Part shown: positions 8,913 to 17,035 of the stretch, piece after piece
Layout of the letters: each line of letters starts with the position of its first letter
Numbering within the stretch: position 1 is the first letter of the stretch
Assembly (NCBI GenBank): GCA_024275635.1
Contig: JAJRYT010000139.1
Location: 17,035-81,034, forward strand
DNA from: Chloroflexota bacterium
GTDB taxonomy: Bacteria; Chloroflexota; Anaerolineae; Promineifilales; Promineifilaceae
DNA length: 64,000 nucleotides
Reading direction: 5' to 3'
Translations under genes and position numbers: made by a program
The notes under the pieces: generated by a model
Seen by the model: only the letters and a program-made list of their open reading frames with translations
Told to the model about the DNA's origin: nothing
The model's database searches: none

Positions 8913-9791
8913 TTAAATCTGGTCATGTCTCCGTAATTCGGCGGCCATTTCCGTAATTTCACGAATATCCGAAAATCGTTGCGTTTTACCAGAGACAGCG
9001 CCAATGGAGAGACGCATCAATGGAGCCAATGAGCCATCGGGTTTGGAAATGCCCCCTTGTTCCCGATCCATAAAGTTGTAATGAGCCAAAACCTCCTCAT
9101 CAAACCGCTGTCGTAATTGCGCGCTAATGGCATCGACATCTTCGGCTACCGAAATCAAAATCAATGTATCATTGCTGGCATGACCAATAAAATCATCCAA
9201 TGTACCCTGGCTGTCCACGACCTCGTTCAAAAGCATGGCCGTAAAGCGAATAACCTCATCGCCGGCAACAAACCCATAGGCGTCATTGAAAGGGTTGAGA
9301 TTGTCTATGCCGATAAGGAGCAGTGTCCAGTTATCATCACGCATGATTGACCGCAATTGATCTTCAATTAAACGGGCGCTGGGAAGGCCGGTACGCGGAT
9401 CAGTCATATTAAGCCGCTGGTGGGTGCGAATAGCCGTACCGATACGTAGCTTTAACTCTTCAATATCAAAGGGTTTCGTGATGTAGTCGTCAGCGCCTAA
9501 CTCCAGACCAGCAATTTTGTCGCTGCGCTCATCCTTTTGTGTAAGAAAGATGATAGGTATGTGGCTGGTACGGGTTGTTGTGCGCATTTCTTTACATACG
9601 GTATACCCATCCATATCTGGAAGCATGATGTCAAGTACAACGAGATCGGGCAAGCTTTTGCGACATTGTTCCAGAGCATCACTGCCCCTTGACGCAACAT
9701 CTACTTGGTAACCGTGGCCCGTGAAGAAGATGCGCAACATGTTAGAAATATCAAAATCATCTTCGACTATTAAAATCTTGCCGTTGCTCAT
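8913..9791 (-). CDS. response regulator with degenerate GGDEF domain
   Basis: The 292-residue protein has an N-terminal receiver domain (about 1-125) with phospho-acceptor Asp in LVVLDIMLPD, Thr in FLTQKD and Lys in YITKPFD. From about 130 there is a GGDEF-like domain that starts DPRTGLPSARL. Where the GGDEF signature should be, the sequence reads GHASNDT, so the residues for GTP and metal binding are missing. Diguanylate cyclase activity is therefore unlikely. It may bind a nucleotide or a partner instead. The gene is 17 bases behind the reductase-like gene and lies upstream of the sensor kinase, with an AAGGA box before its ATG. Confidence 0.88.
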   Translation of the reverse strand: MSNGKILIVEDDFDISNMLRIFFTGHGYQVDVASRGSDALEQCRKSLPDLVVLDIMLPDMDGYTVCKEMRTTTRTSHIPIIFLTQKDERSDKIAGLELGADDYITKPFDIEELKLRIGTAIRTHQRLNMTDPRTGLPSARLIEDQLRSIMRDDNWTLLLIGIDNLNPFNDAYGFVAGDEVIRFTAMLLNEVVDSQGTLDDFIGHASNDTLILISVAEDVDAISAQLRQRFDEEVLAHYNFMDREQGGISKPDGSLAPLMRLSIGAVSGKTQRFSDIREITEMAAELRRHDQI

Positions 9792-9808
9792 AGGCTTTTC
9801 CTTACAAT

Positions 9809-10936
9809 TTATAATGGGGCTGTGCCAACAAGTGGCTGACCATCTAACCTTAACTGATTGTTACTTTGAAATGCATGTGCTTTGATGTTCTTTATTTCTG
9901 CGGTACTGATGGCTCGTTCGAAACTTCTAAAGCCACTGAGTTTAAAACCGTGCTTCTCTGCGATTTTATCAATTGTCGATACTTGCGACAATGTTATATT
10001 TTTACCAAGCGTAAAGGATTCATAACGTTGTTCTAAAGTCAGGGCCATGGTTTCCGCCATACATGCGTAGGCCATTTTAGGCGGGAAGCCAAAATCAAAG
10101 CCAAAATCTACCGATCCGGGCACTTCAACCATGCCTCCCTCAATGACGAGGACATCTGAGCGTTGTGCGGCGACTTGTTGTGAAACATCGCGGGGGCGGG
10201 CTACATCACATATTACAGCGCCGCGCCGCAAGTGATGAGGCTGGATGATGTTATCAAGGGCGCTGGTGACAGTGATGATGAGATGGGCTTGAGCGACTTG
10301 ATTCATATCAGTTGTTACAGTTACATGACGGCAGCCAGCGTTACGGGATTTATCGGCGACCTGGTTTAATTTATCTATACGCCGTCCAATCAATATCATT
10401 TTCTGAGCCATGGGGGCTAACATCTCGGCGCTGACGGCGCCAATAGCGCCGGTTGCGCCGATAATGGCTACGGTTGCCCGCGCCATGGGGATATCCATGA
10501 TTGTGGCAGCTTCTCTGATTGCCCGCACGGCTATTGCTACCGTGTAACTATCTCCGGTTGTTACTGGAATGTTCAAGTTTTGAGCGATGGTGACGCCGCC
10601 ATCACCCACAACGGAGGTGAAGGCGCCGAGTCCTAAGATGTTGGCCCCCAAACGTTCGGCCAAGCGGCCGGTTTGGATGATTTTTCGGTAAACAACTTGG
10701 GAAGGTAAGCTTATCATCCGGGTTGGCGTTAATGGACAGGCGATGAACCAACCTGGGGCGGAACGGCCGTTATCTACTGACCGTATCCCCGTAATCTCTG
10801 AAATAAAAACCGGGGGGAAAAATAACGATAAAAAATCAATCAGCCAGACAGGAAGCTTACCCAGCGCCGGAAACTTCCGAGCAACATCGCGTTGTGGATC
10901 AATAGGATGAATAACGAAGGCGAACGAATTAGACAT
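9809..10936 (-). CDS. acyl-ACP reductase-like (AAR) dehydrogenase
   Basis: The 375-residue protein resembles the fatty acyl-ACP reductase of cyanobacteria along its length. It has ANILGLGAFTSVVG near residue 100, a Rossmann motif VAIIGATGAIG with a following LIGRR, IEGGMVEVPG, and near the C-terminus KMAYACMAET. The Cys of that last motif matches the position of the active-site Cys of AAR. The end, KHGFKLSGF, is also of this type. AAR reduces acyl-ACP to fatty aldehyde with NADPH. In cyanobacteria it is partnered by an aldehyde deformylating oxygenase, which is not seen in this window. General shikimate-dehydrogenase-type annotation is the alternative. The actual substrate is not known here. 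Confidence 0.7.
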   Translation of the reverse strand: MSNSFAFVIHPIDPQRDVARKFPALGKLPVWLIDFLSLFFPPVFISEITGIRSVDNGRSAPGWFIACPLTPTRMISLPSQVVYRKIIQTGRLAERLGANILGLGAFTSVVGDGGVTIAQNLNIPVTTGDSYTVAIAVRAIREAATIMDIPMARATVAIIGATGAIGAVSAEMLAPMAQKMILIGRRIDKLNQVADKSRNAGCRHVTVTTDMNQVAQAHLIITVTSALDNIIQPHHLRRGAVICDVARPRDVSQQVAAQRSDVLVIEGGMVEVPGSVDFGFDFGFPPKMAYACMAETMALTLEQRYESFTLGKNITLSQVSTIDKIAEKHGFKLSGFRSFERAISTAEIKNIKAHAFQSNNQLRLDGQPLVGTAPL

Positions 10937-11010
10937 TTTAAGAGTTTAGCCTATTCGGATGTACCAGCAATAGCAAATCTGTCCCTGTAATTGACCACAT
11001 CCATAACAGC

Positions 11011-12285
11011 TTATACCCTATCTTCCCGCGGGTACAAACGAGGATAGGGATATTTATCCCTATGCGGGTGATGGTCGCTGTCTTCATACCGAACCGGTTT
11101 GGTGATGATACGACGATCCTCGCCCAATAAAACTACATCTGACTCGATCGTGCGGGCCGGATATATAATTACCCCAGAAGCCAGACGGCAATGATGACCA
11201 ACACAGCCGCCCAACACCAACAAGTTCGTTTCTTCGACCTGCCCACCTTTTCCAACCGTTCGCAGCGGGCCACCGAGCACATTAAAATCAGTAAACGTTG
11301 TACCGGCGCCGATAAAAGAATCCCGTCCAATGACACATAATTGCAAACAAGTGTTTTGGGCAACCATTGTATTTTCCATCATCGTTGTCATAAATAATGC
11401 TGCCCGAAACGGTAAAAAACAACCATCACTTACAACACTTAACATTAATTGGCAGCCTTGTGAAATTGTTACATTATTACCAATGACACAATTATCAATA
11501 ACGGCGCCAGCCCCGATGGTAACATTGTCCCCAATTGTTGTTGGCCCATGAATAATCGCCGATGAATCAATATTTGCATTTTTGCCGATACGAACTACTT
11601 CTGAACTGGCTAACACCTGTTTTTGTTCATAAAGTGATTTGAATAAAACCTTCAGCTTATAACGCCACTCTTCGTTAATGCGATCTTCCACATTAGCGCT
11701 TTTGGCAAACGTGCCAAATAAAATGTCGGCCACGAAAAGATGCACCCAATTTTCCACCAAGACAAATGCTTTACGGGGCAGTTCATATACTAAATCGCCA
11801 AAATCAGTAGCCATATATGGTGGCACATGATAATAACCGCGTTCTCGTGCTTCAGTATCAATTTCTAAAGGGATGGCCTCTACATCCTGGGCGACCCCCT
11901 TTGGTAAATACCACATATCCGCTAACAGCAAGTTTCCTTGTTCAAATAGCGAATGAGTTAACGGCCGTACATGCATTGCCACAGCCGGATCATCTGCGCG
12001 AAACGCCAAACGTACCGGCCGATGCCCCTTTTGGGCTTTCCTAATAAACTCATCAATTAACTCGCTATCAAAAAACAAATTATCTTTATGCACAAAAGAC
12101 TCGACCGGCTCCGTCTCCTTTTGGTGTGCCTCATGCCAATTCTCATACTCACGCTCTTCCTTGACATACGGAGCCAGAACATCCCGTTGCCACAGCCACA
12201 ACGGTTTATTCTGTACCCGTAAATCGCGGGCCGGTTCATTAAACGGGGCAATATGAGCAGGTTCTTTCAAAATAATGCGACGCAT
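11011..12285 (-). CDS. left-handed beta-helix (hexapeptide repeat) protein
   Basis: The 424-residue protein has an N-terminal region of about 230 residues with no catalytic motif I recognise. It includes RPVRLAFRADDPAVAMHVRPL and a stretch resembling the non-helical half of sugar-nucleotide transferases. From about 235 it has hexapeptide repeats of the [LIV]-G-x-x type, for example IIHGPTTIGDNVTIGAGAVI, GNNVTI and VIGRDSFIGAGTTF. These predict a left-handed beta helix, usual in acyl- and nucleotidyl-transferases and commonly trimeric. The C-terminus is charged and His-rich (DSDHHPHRDKYPYP). The neighbours, a V4R-like protein and an AAR-like reductase, suggest acyl chemistry, but this is inference only. 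Confidence 0.7.
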   Translation of the reverse strand: MRRIILKEPAHIAPFNEPARDLRVQNKPLWLWQRDVLAPYVKEEREYENWHEAHQKETEPVESFVHKDNLFFDSELIDEFIRKAQKGHRPVRLAFRADDPAVAMHVRPLTHSLFEQGNLLLADMWYLPKGVAQDVEAIPLEIDTEARERGYYHVPPYMATDFGDLVYELPRKAFVLVENWVHLFVADILFGTFAKSANVEDRINEEWRYKLKVLFKSLYEQKQVLASSEVVRIGKNANIDSSAIIHGPTTIGDNVTIGAGAVIDNCVIGNNVTISQGCQLMLSVVSDGCFLPFRAALFMTTMMENTMVAQNTCLQLCVIGRDSFIGAGTTFTDFNVLGGPLRTVGKGGQVEETNLLVLGGCVGHHCRLASGVIIYPARTIESDVVLLGEDRRIITKPVRYEDSDHHPHRDKYPYPRLYPREDRV

Positions 12286-12407
12286 AATAAAAACAACTTA
12301 TAGAATTACCCTCAAACATTTGCATCAACCGCGCAAATGATGATGAGTGGCAATTCGCACTTTAGCCGCTTTCCATATTAGCCACTGCGCACTTGCGGTT
12401 TACCGCG

Positions 12408-13064
12408 TTATGATAGAGGCTTTTTAGAAATTACAATTGTGCAAGTGTCATCACCTGCCGCAATACACGATACTTCTTCAACCCGGAAACGACGACCACG
12501 ACTCACCCAGTCCAAACTTTGTTCCAACAAGCCAACAGCTAAATGACAAGTAGGCGTTTCCGACGTTCGTTGCCAACAGACCGGACAGCGCTCAATAATC
12601 CACAAAAACCCCCTCTCATCTTCACCTAGTCGTATTTGTTGATCGGTGAACTTATTCAATGTCTCCGCAAAAACATCAAGGCCTATCTTTATCTTAATAC
12701 CTAAGGGCAAAGTCCTGAAAACCAGGTCAGTAATGCCCAGGATGGGCATAAATTCTTTTAGCGCATACTTCCATGTTTCACGTCCGGCGCGTAAAGCCAG
12801 CCCACGCCCACCACGAACGCCATACATTTCATCTAACGTTTGTTGGATCCTGCTAAACTCAGCAAAAGTAAAACCAAGCCGTAAATTGTTAGGGGGGTAA
12901 CTATTAACCAGGTGATTTAACTTAGCGAGGTTCAGAATTGCGTTGACTCCATGACGCCCCATAATTTCTTCCATGGCGGTCAAAACAATGCGACCCATTT
13001 TATTAGGGTAATAATATTCGATAACGTCTAAACCATTTGTGGCGTTCTGTTTCGCTACGTTCAC
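12408..13064 (-). CDS. V4R-like (hydrocarbon-binding) domain protein
   Basis: The 218-residue protein has a helical N-terminal half starting EYYYPNKMGRIVLTAMEEIMG. Its C-terminal half resembles V4R (4-vinyl reductase) domains, with the end pattern VEEVSCIAAGDDTCTIVI and upstream cysteines in ERCPVCW and TCHL. V4R domains bind small hydrophobic ligands, and the cysteines could bind a metal. The start is GTG and overlaps the stop of the hydrolase gene upstream as GTGA, so translation is probably coupled. No other output domain is present, so it may be a ligand-binding adaptor. The family assignment rests on the C-terminal pattern and is moderate. Confidence 0.6.
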   Translation of the reverse strand: MNVAKQNATNGLDVIEYYYPNKMGRIVLTAMEEIMGRHGVNAILNLAKLNHLVNSYPPNNLRLGFTFAEFSRIQQTLDEMYGVRGGRGLALRAGRETWKYALKEFMPILGITDLVFRTLPLGIKIKIGLDVFAETLNKFTDQQIRLGEDERGFLWIIERCPVCWQRTSETPTCHLAVGLLEQSLDWVSRGRRFRVEEVSCIAAGDDTCTIVISKKPLS

Positions 13065-13912
13065 TGGAGCCGCCGATCATTTCCATGGTCATTGTCCAGG
13101 AAATCAGTCAATGTTTTCATAAACAATTCTGGTTCATCTAACATGGGGAAGTGACGAGAATGTTTCATCATTGTTACCCGCACCCCCTGTGTTACTTTCA
13201 CGCCATCCTGAATTAATTGGGCATTTGTAGGCGAGACAATGTTGTCATGAACGCCATAAATGCCCAGTATTTCTGACTCCAATTCGGCCAACTCCTCTCG
13301 CAAATCTGTATCGCGTAAATTACCAATACTGCGAAAGAAAGATTCGAGCGTAGTGCGCTGAACATCACGAAAAATCATATGACGTACTTGTTTAGAGTCA
13401 CGAGCCAGTAAAATACGCATAATAGAGTGCAGCATAAACGGGTAGCGCCAGATCAACTTGGCAATTGACCCATAGCCGGCTAACCGCAAAACGGGATTTA
13501 ATGAAGTTCCCAGCACAGGCGATCCAACAACCGCCACTTTTGTGACCCGTTCAGGGTAAGAAAGAGCCATTTGTAATGTGACCGTTCCTCCCATTGAATG
13601 ACCAAATATGGGGGCTTGTTGAATACCCAGTGTATCCATAAATTGATGCACCATTTCCACATAGCCGGCCATGTGGAAGGCGCCTGTCGTTTCTTTTGAT
13701 CTCTTGGCCGACTCGCCAAATCCCCAGAAATCAAGCGCGTAAACCCGGTATTGCCCTGTTTGAGATAGGGTAATCATTAAGTTGCGCCAGACATCCCAGG
13801 AATTTATCCACCCGTGTAACAGTATAATGGGTTGTCCCCGCCCGATTGATTCGTAATGTAGAATCCCTTGTTCTGTTACGATGGAACTCACGCTAACCTC
13901 AATGCTGCCCAT
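13061..13912 (-). CDS. alpha/beta hydrolase
   Basis: The 283-residue protein has the alpha/beta-hydrolase oxyanion motif ILLHGWINSWDVW, nucleophile elbow GHSMGG, probable acid in GIYGVHDNIV and catalytic His in MMKHSRHFPML. It resembles esterases and lactonases of the general superfamily, and the substrate cannot be stated. The stop codon overlaps the GTG start of the V4R-like gene by four bases. This makes a hydrolase/hydrophobic-ligand-binder pair. It shares the HGW...W and HFPML features with the hydrolase at 4004-4795. Confidence 0.87.
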   Translation of the reverse strand: MGSIEVSVSSIVTEQGILHYESIGRGQPIILLHGWINSWDVWRNLMITLSQTGQYRVYALDFWGFGESAKRSKETTGAFHMAGYVEMVHQFMDTLGIQQAPIFGHSMGGTVTLQMALSYPERVTKVAVVGSPVLGTSLNPVLRLAGYGSIAKLIWRYPFMLHSIMRILLARDSKQVRHMIFRDVQRTTLESFFRSIGNLRDTDLREELAELESEILGIYGVHDNIVSPTNAQLIQDGVKVTQGVRVTMMKHSRHFPMLDEPELFMKTLTDFLDNDHGNDRRLQ

Positions 13913-14123
13913 TTACAAGGCGATGCTTTATGGAATTGCACCATTGGCCTAGCGCCTCTTTTTGCTTCAGCTACATTTTTTGAATGATTATTAACTCTCA
14001 TTTGATGAGCAACTGAAGGGCTGTTCTTTATCTTCAATAGGGTCATTAATTGCTCAAATAGTAGCATTGACCCTACTTGAAAACCGTGAAAAGCCAGTAA
14101 AGGTGCTGTAAACGAAGCGTTAA
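13913..14123. other. 211-base gap with a weak inverted repeat
   Basis: This AT-rich stretch separates the GTPase gene from the hydrolase gene downstream on the minus strand. It contains TAGGGTCA at 14038-14045 and its complement TGACCCTA at 14068-14075, with 22 bases between. It could be a hairpin or an operator. No coding frame of note is seen. Confidence 0.35.
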
Positions 14124-14675
14124 TCAGTTATGTTCAGCGGATTCCTCTTTATCCAATTCTTCTAAGATGGAATAAAGCAGTTCTAACAATACATTTTTTA
14201 CAGTTTCTTTGTCTGTTGCCACACAAGGCAAGATTTTAACTTCAGGTTTCAGCCGCAAGATGATGCGTAAATCTTCTGGTTCCCAGGCATCTTCCATATC
14301 CTGTTTGTTGGCGGCTACGACGTAAGGAGTTGAAGCATAGCCCTCAAAAGTCTCCAGGATGCGCTTGGCTTCGCGGAATGTTTCCGGTTTGGTGCTATCT
14401 ACCATCACGACAAATCCAAGCATGCCTTGTGATAAGATATCCCACATGAAGTCAAAACGTCGTTGACCGGGGGTGCCGAACAGGTAAAGGACAAGATCGT
14501 CGCCAACCGTGATACGGCCGAAATCCATCGCTACTGTTGTGGTTCCCTTGATTTGTTCGGCGCTGCTGGTGATTTTTCTTTCAGTCGAGACCACGTCAAT
14601 TTCACTGACTGAACCAATGAATTCGGTTTTACCTGAAGAAAATGGGCCGGTGATAACCATTTTGGCAGCTTGCAT
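14124..14675 (-). CDS. Ras-like small GTPase (MglA/Gtr-like group)
   Basis: The 183-residue protein is a stand-alone small GTPase. The P-loop is GPFSSGKT, a Thr-rich switch I follows (GTTTVAMDFG), the G3 motif is FGTPGQ, the G4 motif ANKQD and the G5-like motif CVATD. G3 has the GTPGQ form of prokaryotic Ras-like proteins rather than DxxGQ. Such GTPases act as molecular switches, often with roadblock proteins or with DUF4388 partners. Here the gene 90 bases upstream encodes a DUF4388 protein, which fits. An AAGGGA box precedes the ATG. The downstream effector is unknown. Confidence 0.88.
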   Translation of the reverse strand: MQAAKMVITGPFSSGKTEFIGSVSEIDVVSTERKITSSAEQIKGTTTVAMDFGRITVGDDLVLYLFGTPGQRRFDFMWDILSQGMLGFVVMVDSTKPETFREAKRILETFEGYASTPYVVAANKQDMEDAWEPEDLRIILRLKPEVKILPCVATDKETVKNVLLELLYSILEELDKEESAEHN

Positions 14676-14765
14676 AAGTAAATCCCTTGTGAAAGCAAAT
14701 CAATCTAAAATATGATCTATGAAAATATAAAAACAACCATGTTATTGGCTGTCCCTGGGAACAGT

Positions 14766-15617
14766 TTATAGACCGCGTATACGGTGAATGAGGCGCTCTA
14801 CAACAGATCTCCGCGCGGCCGGTGTTTCTGAAGGGGGGGCTGTTTTGGTACGTGTTCTGCGTGCAGACGACTCTGTTTGTCGCGTTGATTTTCGTGGTTT
14901 GGGTGGTTGTAGCAACTCCACGAGACCAGCTTGGAGCATACCGTATATGATACGCCGAATTTCAAAGTCACTAAGGTTGTTGGCTTGAGCAATCTTACGC
15001 ATATTATTGCGCGGATCAATCAAAGAAACGACTTTCCATTCTTCAACCGTGAGGTTGATGTTGCGCAGTCGTGTATCGGGGCGATCCGTAAAACGAAGAG
15101 AGGCGTCAAGGTCAGGCAGTTCTTCTTGTAAGATTTCCCACTCTTTCAGCCGTCGGCTCCCTTCCATAATGACGCTTTCCAGATCTATAGGGATGGTAAT
15201 ATGACTAGAGGAAGGAAGCTGGTTGGCTTCAAAGTGGAATAATCCTTCAACCCATGTAAATAGTTTGTAGACGATATTAAGCACGTTTTGCCGGACGCTT
15301 TGAATAATATCACTTTGGGTTACGTAGCCAGCCTGGATGAGCAAATGGCCTATTTGCTTGTCACTTTTGCCCTTGACCTTTGTTTCGATTATATGGGCTT
15401 GTGCTTTAGAAAGTTTACCAGCGGTTTGCAGGATTTGGGCTAAATGGTTATTTTGTTCAGCCCCTAGATGGGCATAGATGAGCTTGCCCTCACGAAAGGA
15501 CATATGGGCAATTTCACCATTATTTTGAATGGTTAATGTACCGGTTTTGCGCGCTAGATTAATGAGGTTTAATAATTGCGTTGTGGAGAAATCGCGCAGG
15601 TTGCCTTTAAGGGCCAT
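14766..15617 (-). CDS. DUF4388 (PATAN-type) signalling protein
   Basis: The 283-residue protein starts with a DUF4388 domain, recognisable by LKGNLRDFSTTQLLNLINLA, then RKTGTLTI and FREGKLIYAHLG (about 1-110). A middle part contains a QIGHLLIQAGYVT segment. A helical region (about 180-235) resembles a winged-helix-type fold. The last 50 residues are Arg/Pro-rich and probably disordered. DUF4388 proteins are found near Ras-like GTPases and two-component genes and are thought to be signalling adaptors. It is the first gene of a minus-strand run and has a strong promoter about 145 bases upstream, with an AGGA box before the ATG. Confidence 0.82.
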   Translation of the reverse strand: MALKGNLRDFSTTQLLNLINLARKTGTLTIQNNGEIAHMSFREGKLIYAHLGAEQNNHLAQILQTAGKLSKAQAHIIETKVKGKSDKQIGHLLIQAGYVTQSDIIQSVRQNVLNIVYKLFTWVEGLFHFEANQLPSSSHITIPIDLESVIMEGSRRLKEWEILQEELPDLDASLRFTDRPDTRLRNINLTVEEWKVVSLIDPRNNMRKIAQANNLSDFEIRRIIYGMLQAGLVELLQPPKPRKSTRQTESSARRTRTKTAPPSETPAARRSVVERLIHRIRGL

Positions 15618-15760
15618 AGTTTTTGTTCCTGCTTTGTATCTTTGGATTAGTTGTGGATAGCTTCCAATTTGTTTTGTTATTTTGCAACAACTTTATTAAG
15701 AACGGGCTTACTAATGACTGTAGCCGACACTGAATTTCCATAATGTTATTATTCGTGTGC

Positions 15761-15789
15761 ATTATACATGTTGTAAAAATGCAAGTCAA
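15761..15789 (-). promoter_or_regulatory. strong sigma-70-type promoter for the DUF4388-GTPase genes
   Basis: On the minus strand TTGACT and TATAAT are exactly 17 bases apart. The transcript would start near 15754 and have an untranslated leader of about 135 bases before the DUF4388 ATG. Confidence 0.65.
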
Positions 15790-15871
15790 ACGGGGGTCTA
15801 AGGGGTAGGGCGCGTATTTTATGGGGTTGTTACCCCTTGCCACTCTGCCTAATCTTACGTAAACTTCACAC

Positions 15872-16918
15872 ATGGACAAAATAGATTTTCGTTCTGATAC
15901 AGTAACCTGGCCCACGCCAACCATGCGCGAAGCCATGGCCAACGCGCCAGTAGGGGACGACGTTTATGGCGAAGACCCTACCATTAACCAATTAGAAGCC
16001 TTAGCCGCTGCTAAAACCGGCAAAGAAGCCGGCCTGTTTGTCGCCAGCGGCACCATGGGCAACCTGACGGCCGTCCTCAGCCACGCAACACGGGGCGAAG
16101 AAGCCATCGTCGGCCAGGACTCCCACACTTACCTGTGGGAAGCGGGCGGCATGGCTTCCCTGGGCGGCGTTGTCCCTCACCCGTTGCCCACCGATGCGAT
16201 CGGCCGTATGGATTTGGCCCAGGTCGAAGCGTCTGTCCGCTACGACGACCCGCACCTGCCGCAAAGCCGACTCATCCTCGTCGAAAACAGCTACGGTGAT
16301 AAGCAGGGCGCCCCCATTCCCCCCGATTATTTCGCCGGTATCAGAGAAATTGCCGACCGTCATAATCTGGTTGTCCATATGGATGGGGCGCGGTTATTTA
16401 ATGCGGCCGTGGCGCTCAACATAGATGCCAGCGAAATCACCAAACATGTGGATTCCGTCACTTTTTGTCTGAGCAAAGGGCTGGGCGCGCCAGTTGGTTC
16501 TGTCTTGTGCGGCGCGGCCGATTTTATCCACAAAGCGCGCCGCGTCCGTAAATCCCTCGGCGGGGGGATGCGGCAGGCCGGTATTTTAGCCGCTGCCGGC
16601 ATCGTCGCCCTCAACGAAATGGTTGAAAGGCTGGCCGACGACCACGCTCATGCCCAGCAGTTGGCCCAGGGATTGGCCCGCATCCCCGGCATCAGCGTCC
16701 ATCTGGAAACAGTCAAGACCAACATGGTTTTCTTTGGCCTGGATGAGGCGGTATCATTGACGCCCGGTGAATTCATCGAAGCGCTGCGCGAAAAAGCCAA
16801 CATCTGGCTGGGCGGGTTGGGCGAACGCCGTTTCCGCGCGGTGACGCATTATTGGATTGGCGCAAGAGAGGTTGACTTGTTTGTGGAGACAGTTGGGGAA
16901 ATTTTGCGCGCGGTGTAG
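15872..16918 (+). CDS. ltaE: low-specificity L-threonine aldolase
   Basis: The 348-residue PLP enzyme cleaves L-threonine or allo-threonine to glycine and acetaldehyde. It starts IDFRSDTVTWPTPTM, a hallmark of the family. Further motifs are GDDVYGEDPT, the ring-stacking HTYLWEAGG, MDGARLFNAA and the Schiff-base lysine in FCLSKGLGAPVGS. Length and order are normal. No clear ribosome-binding site is seen, so the mRNA may be leaderless or weakly translated. It is divergent from the DUF4388 gene. The family also contains phenylserine aldolases, so the exact substrate range is open. Confidence 0.93.
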   Translation: MDKIDFRSDTVTWPTPTMREAMANAPVGDDVYGEDPTINQLEALAAAKTGKEAGLFVASGTMGNLTAVLSHATRGEEAIVGQDSHTYLWEAGGMASLGGVVPHPLPTDAIGRMDLAQVEASVRYDDPHLPQSRLILVENSYGDKQGAPIPPDYFAGIREIADRHNLVVHMDGARLFNAAVALNIDASEITKHVDSVTFCLSKGLGAPVGSVLCGAADFIHKARRVRKSLGGGMRQAGILAAAGIVALNEMVERLADDHAHAQQLAQGLARIPGISVHLETVKTNMVFFGLDEAVSLTPGEFIEALREKANIWLGGLGERRFRAVTHYWIGAREVDLFVETVGEILRAV

Positions 16919-16938
16919 TGGCCACAGATGGTATTTTT

Positions 16939-16995
16939 GACACGAATGGCGCGAATAACACGAATAAGATGATTTTAATTCGTGAAATTCGTGTT
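16939..16995. repeat. ACGAATT-family inverted repeat (imperfect copy)
   Basis: GACACGAAT with a second ACACGAAT is followed by AATTCGTGAAATTCGTGTT, which can form an imperfect hairpin. It belongs to the same family as the perfect copy at 24212-24280. It sits between the aldolase and kinase genes. The open frame of the kinase extends into it, but the real start is downstream. Confidence 0.7.
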
Positions 16996-17035
16996 AGATT
17001 TCCAACCTTCTGAGACGGCCGTTCTAGGAGTTACC

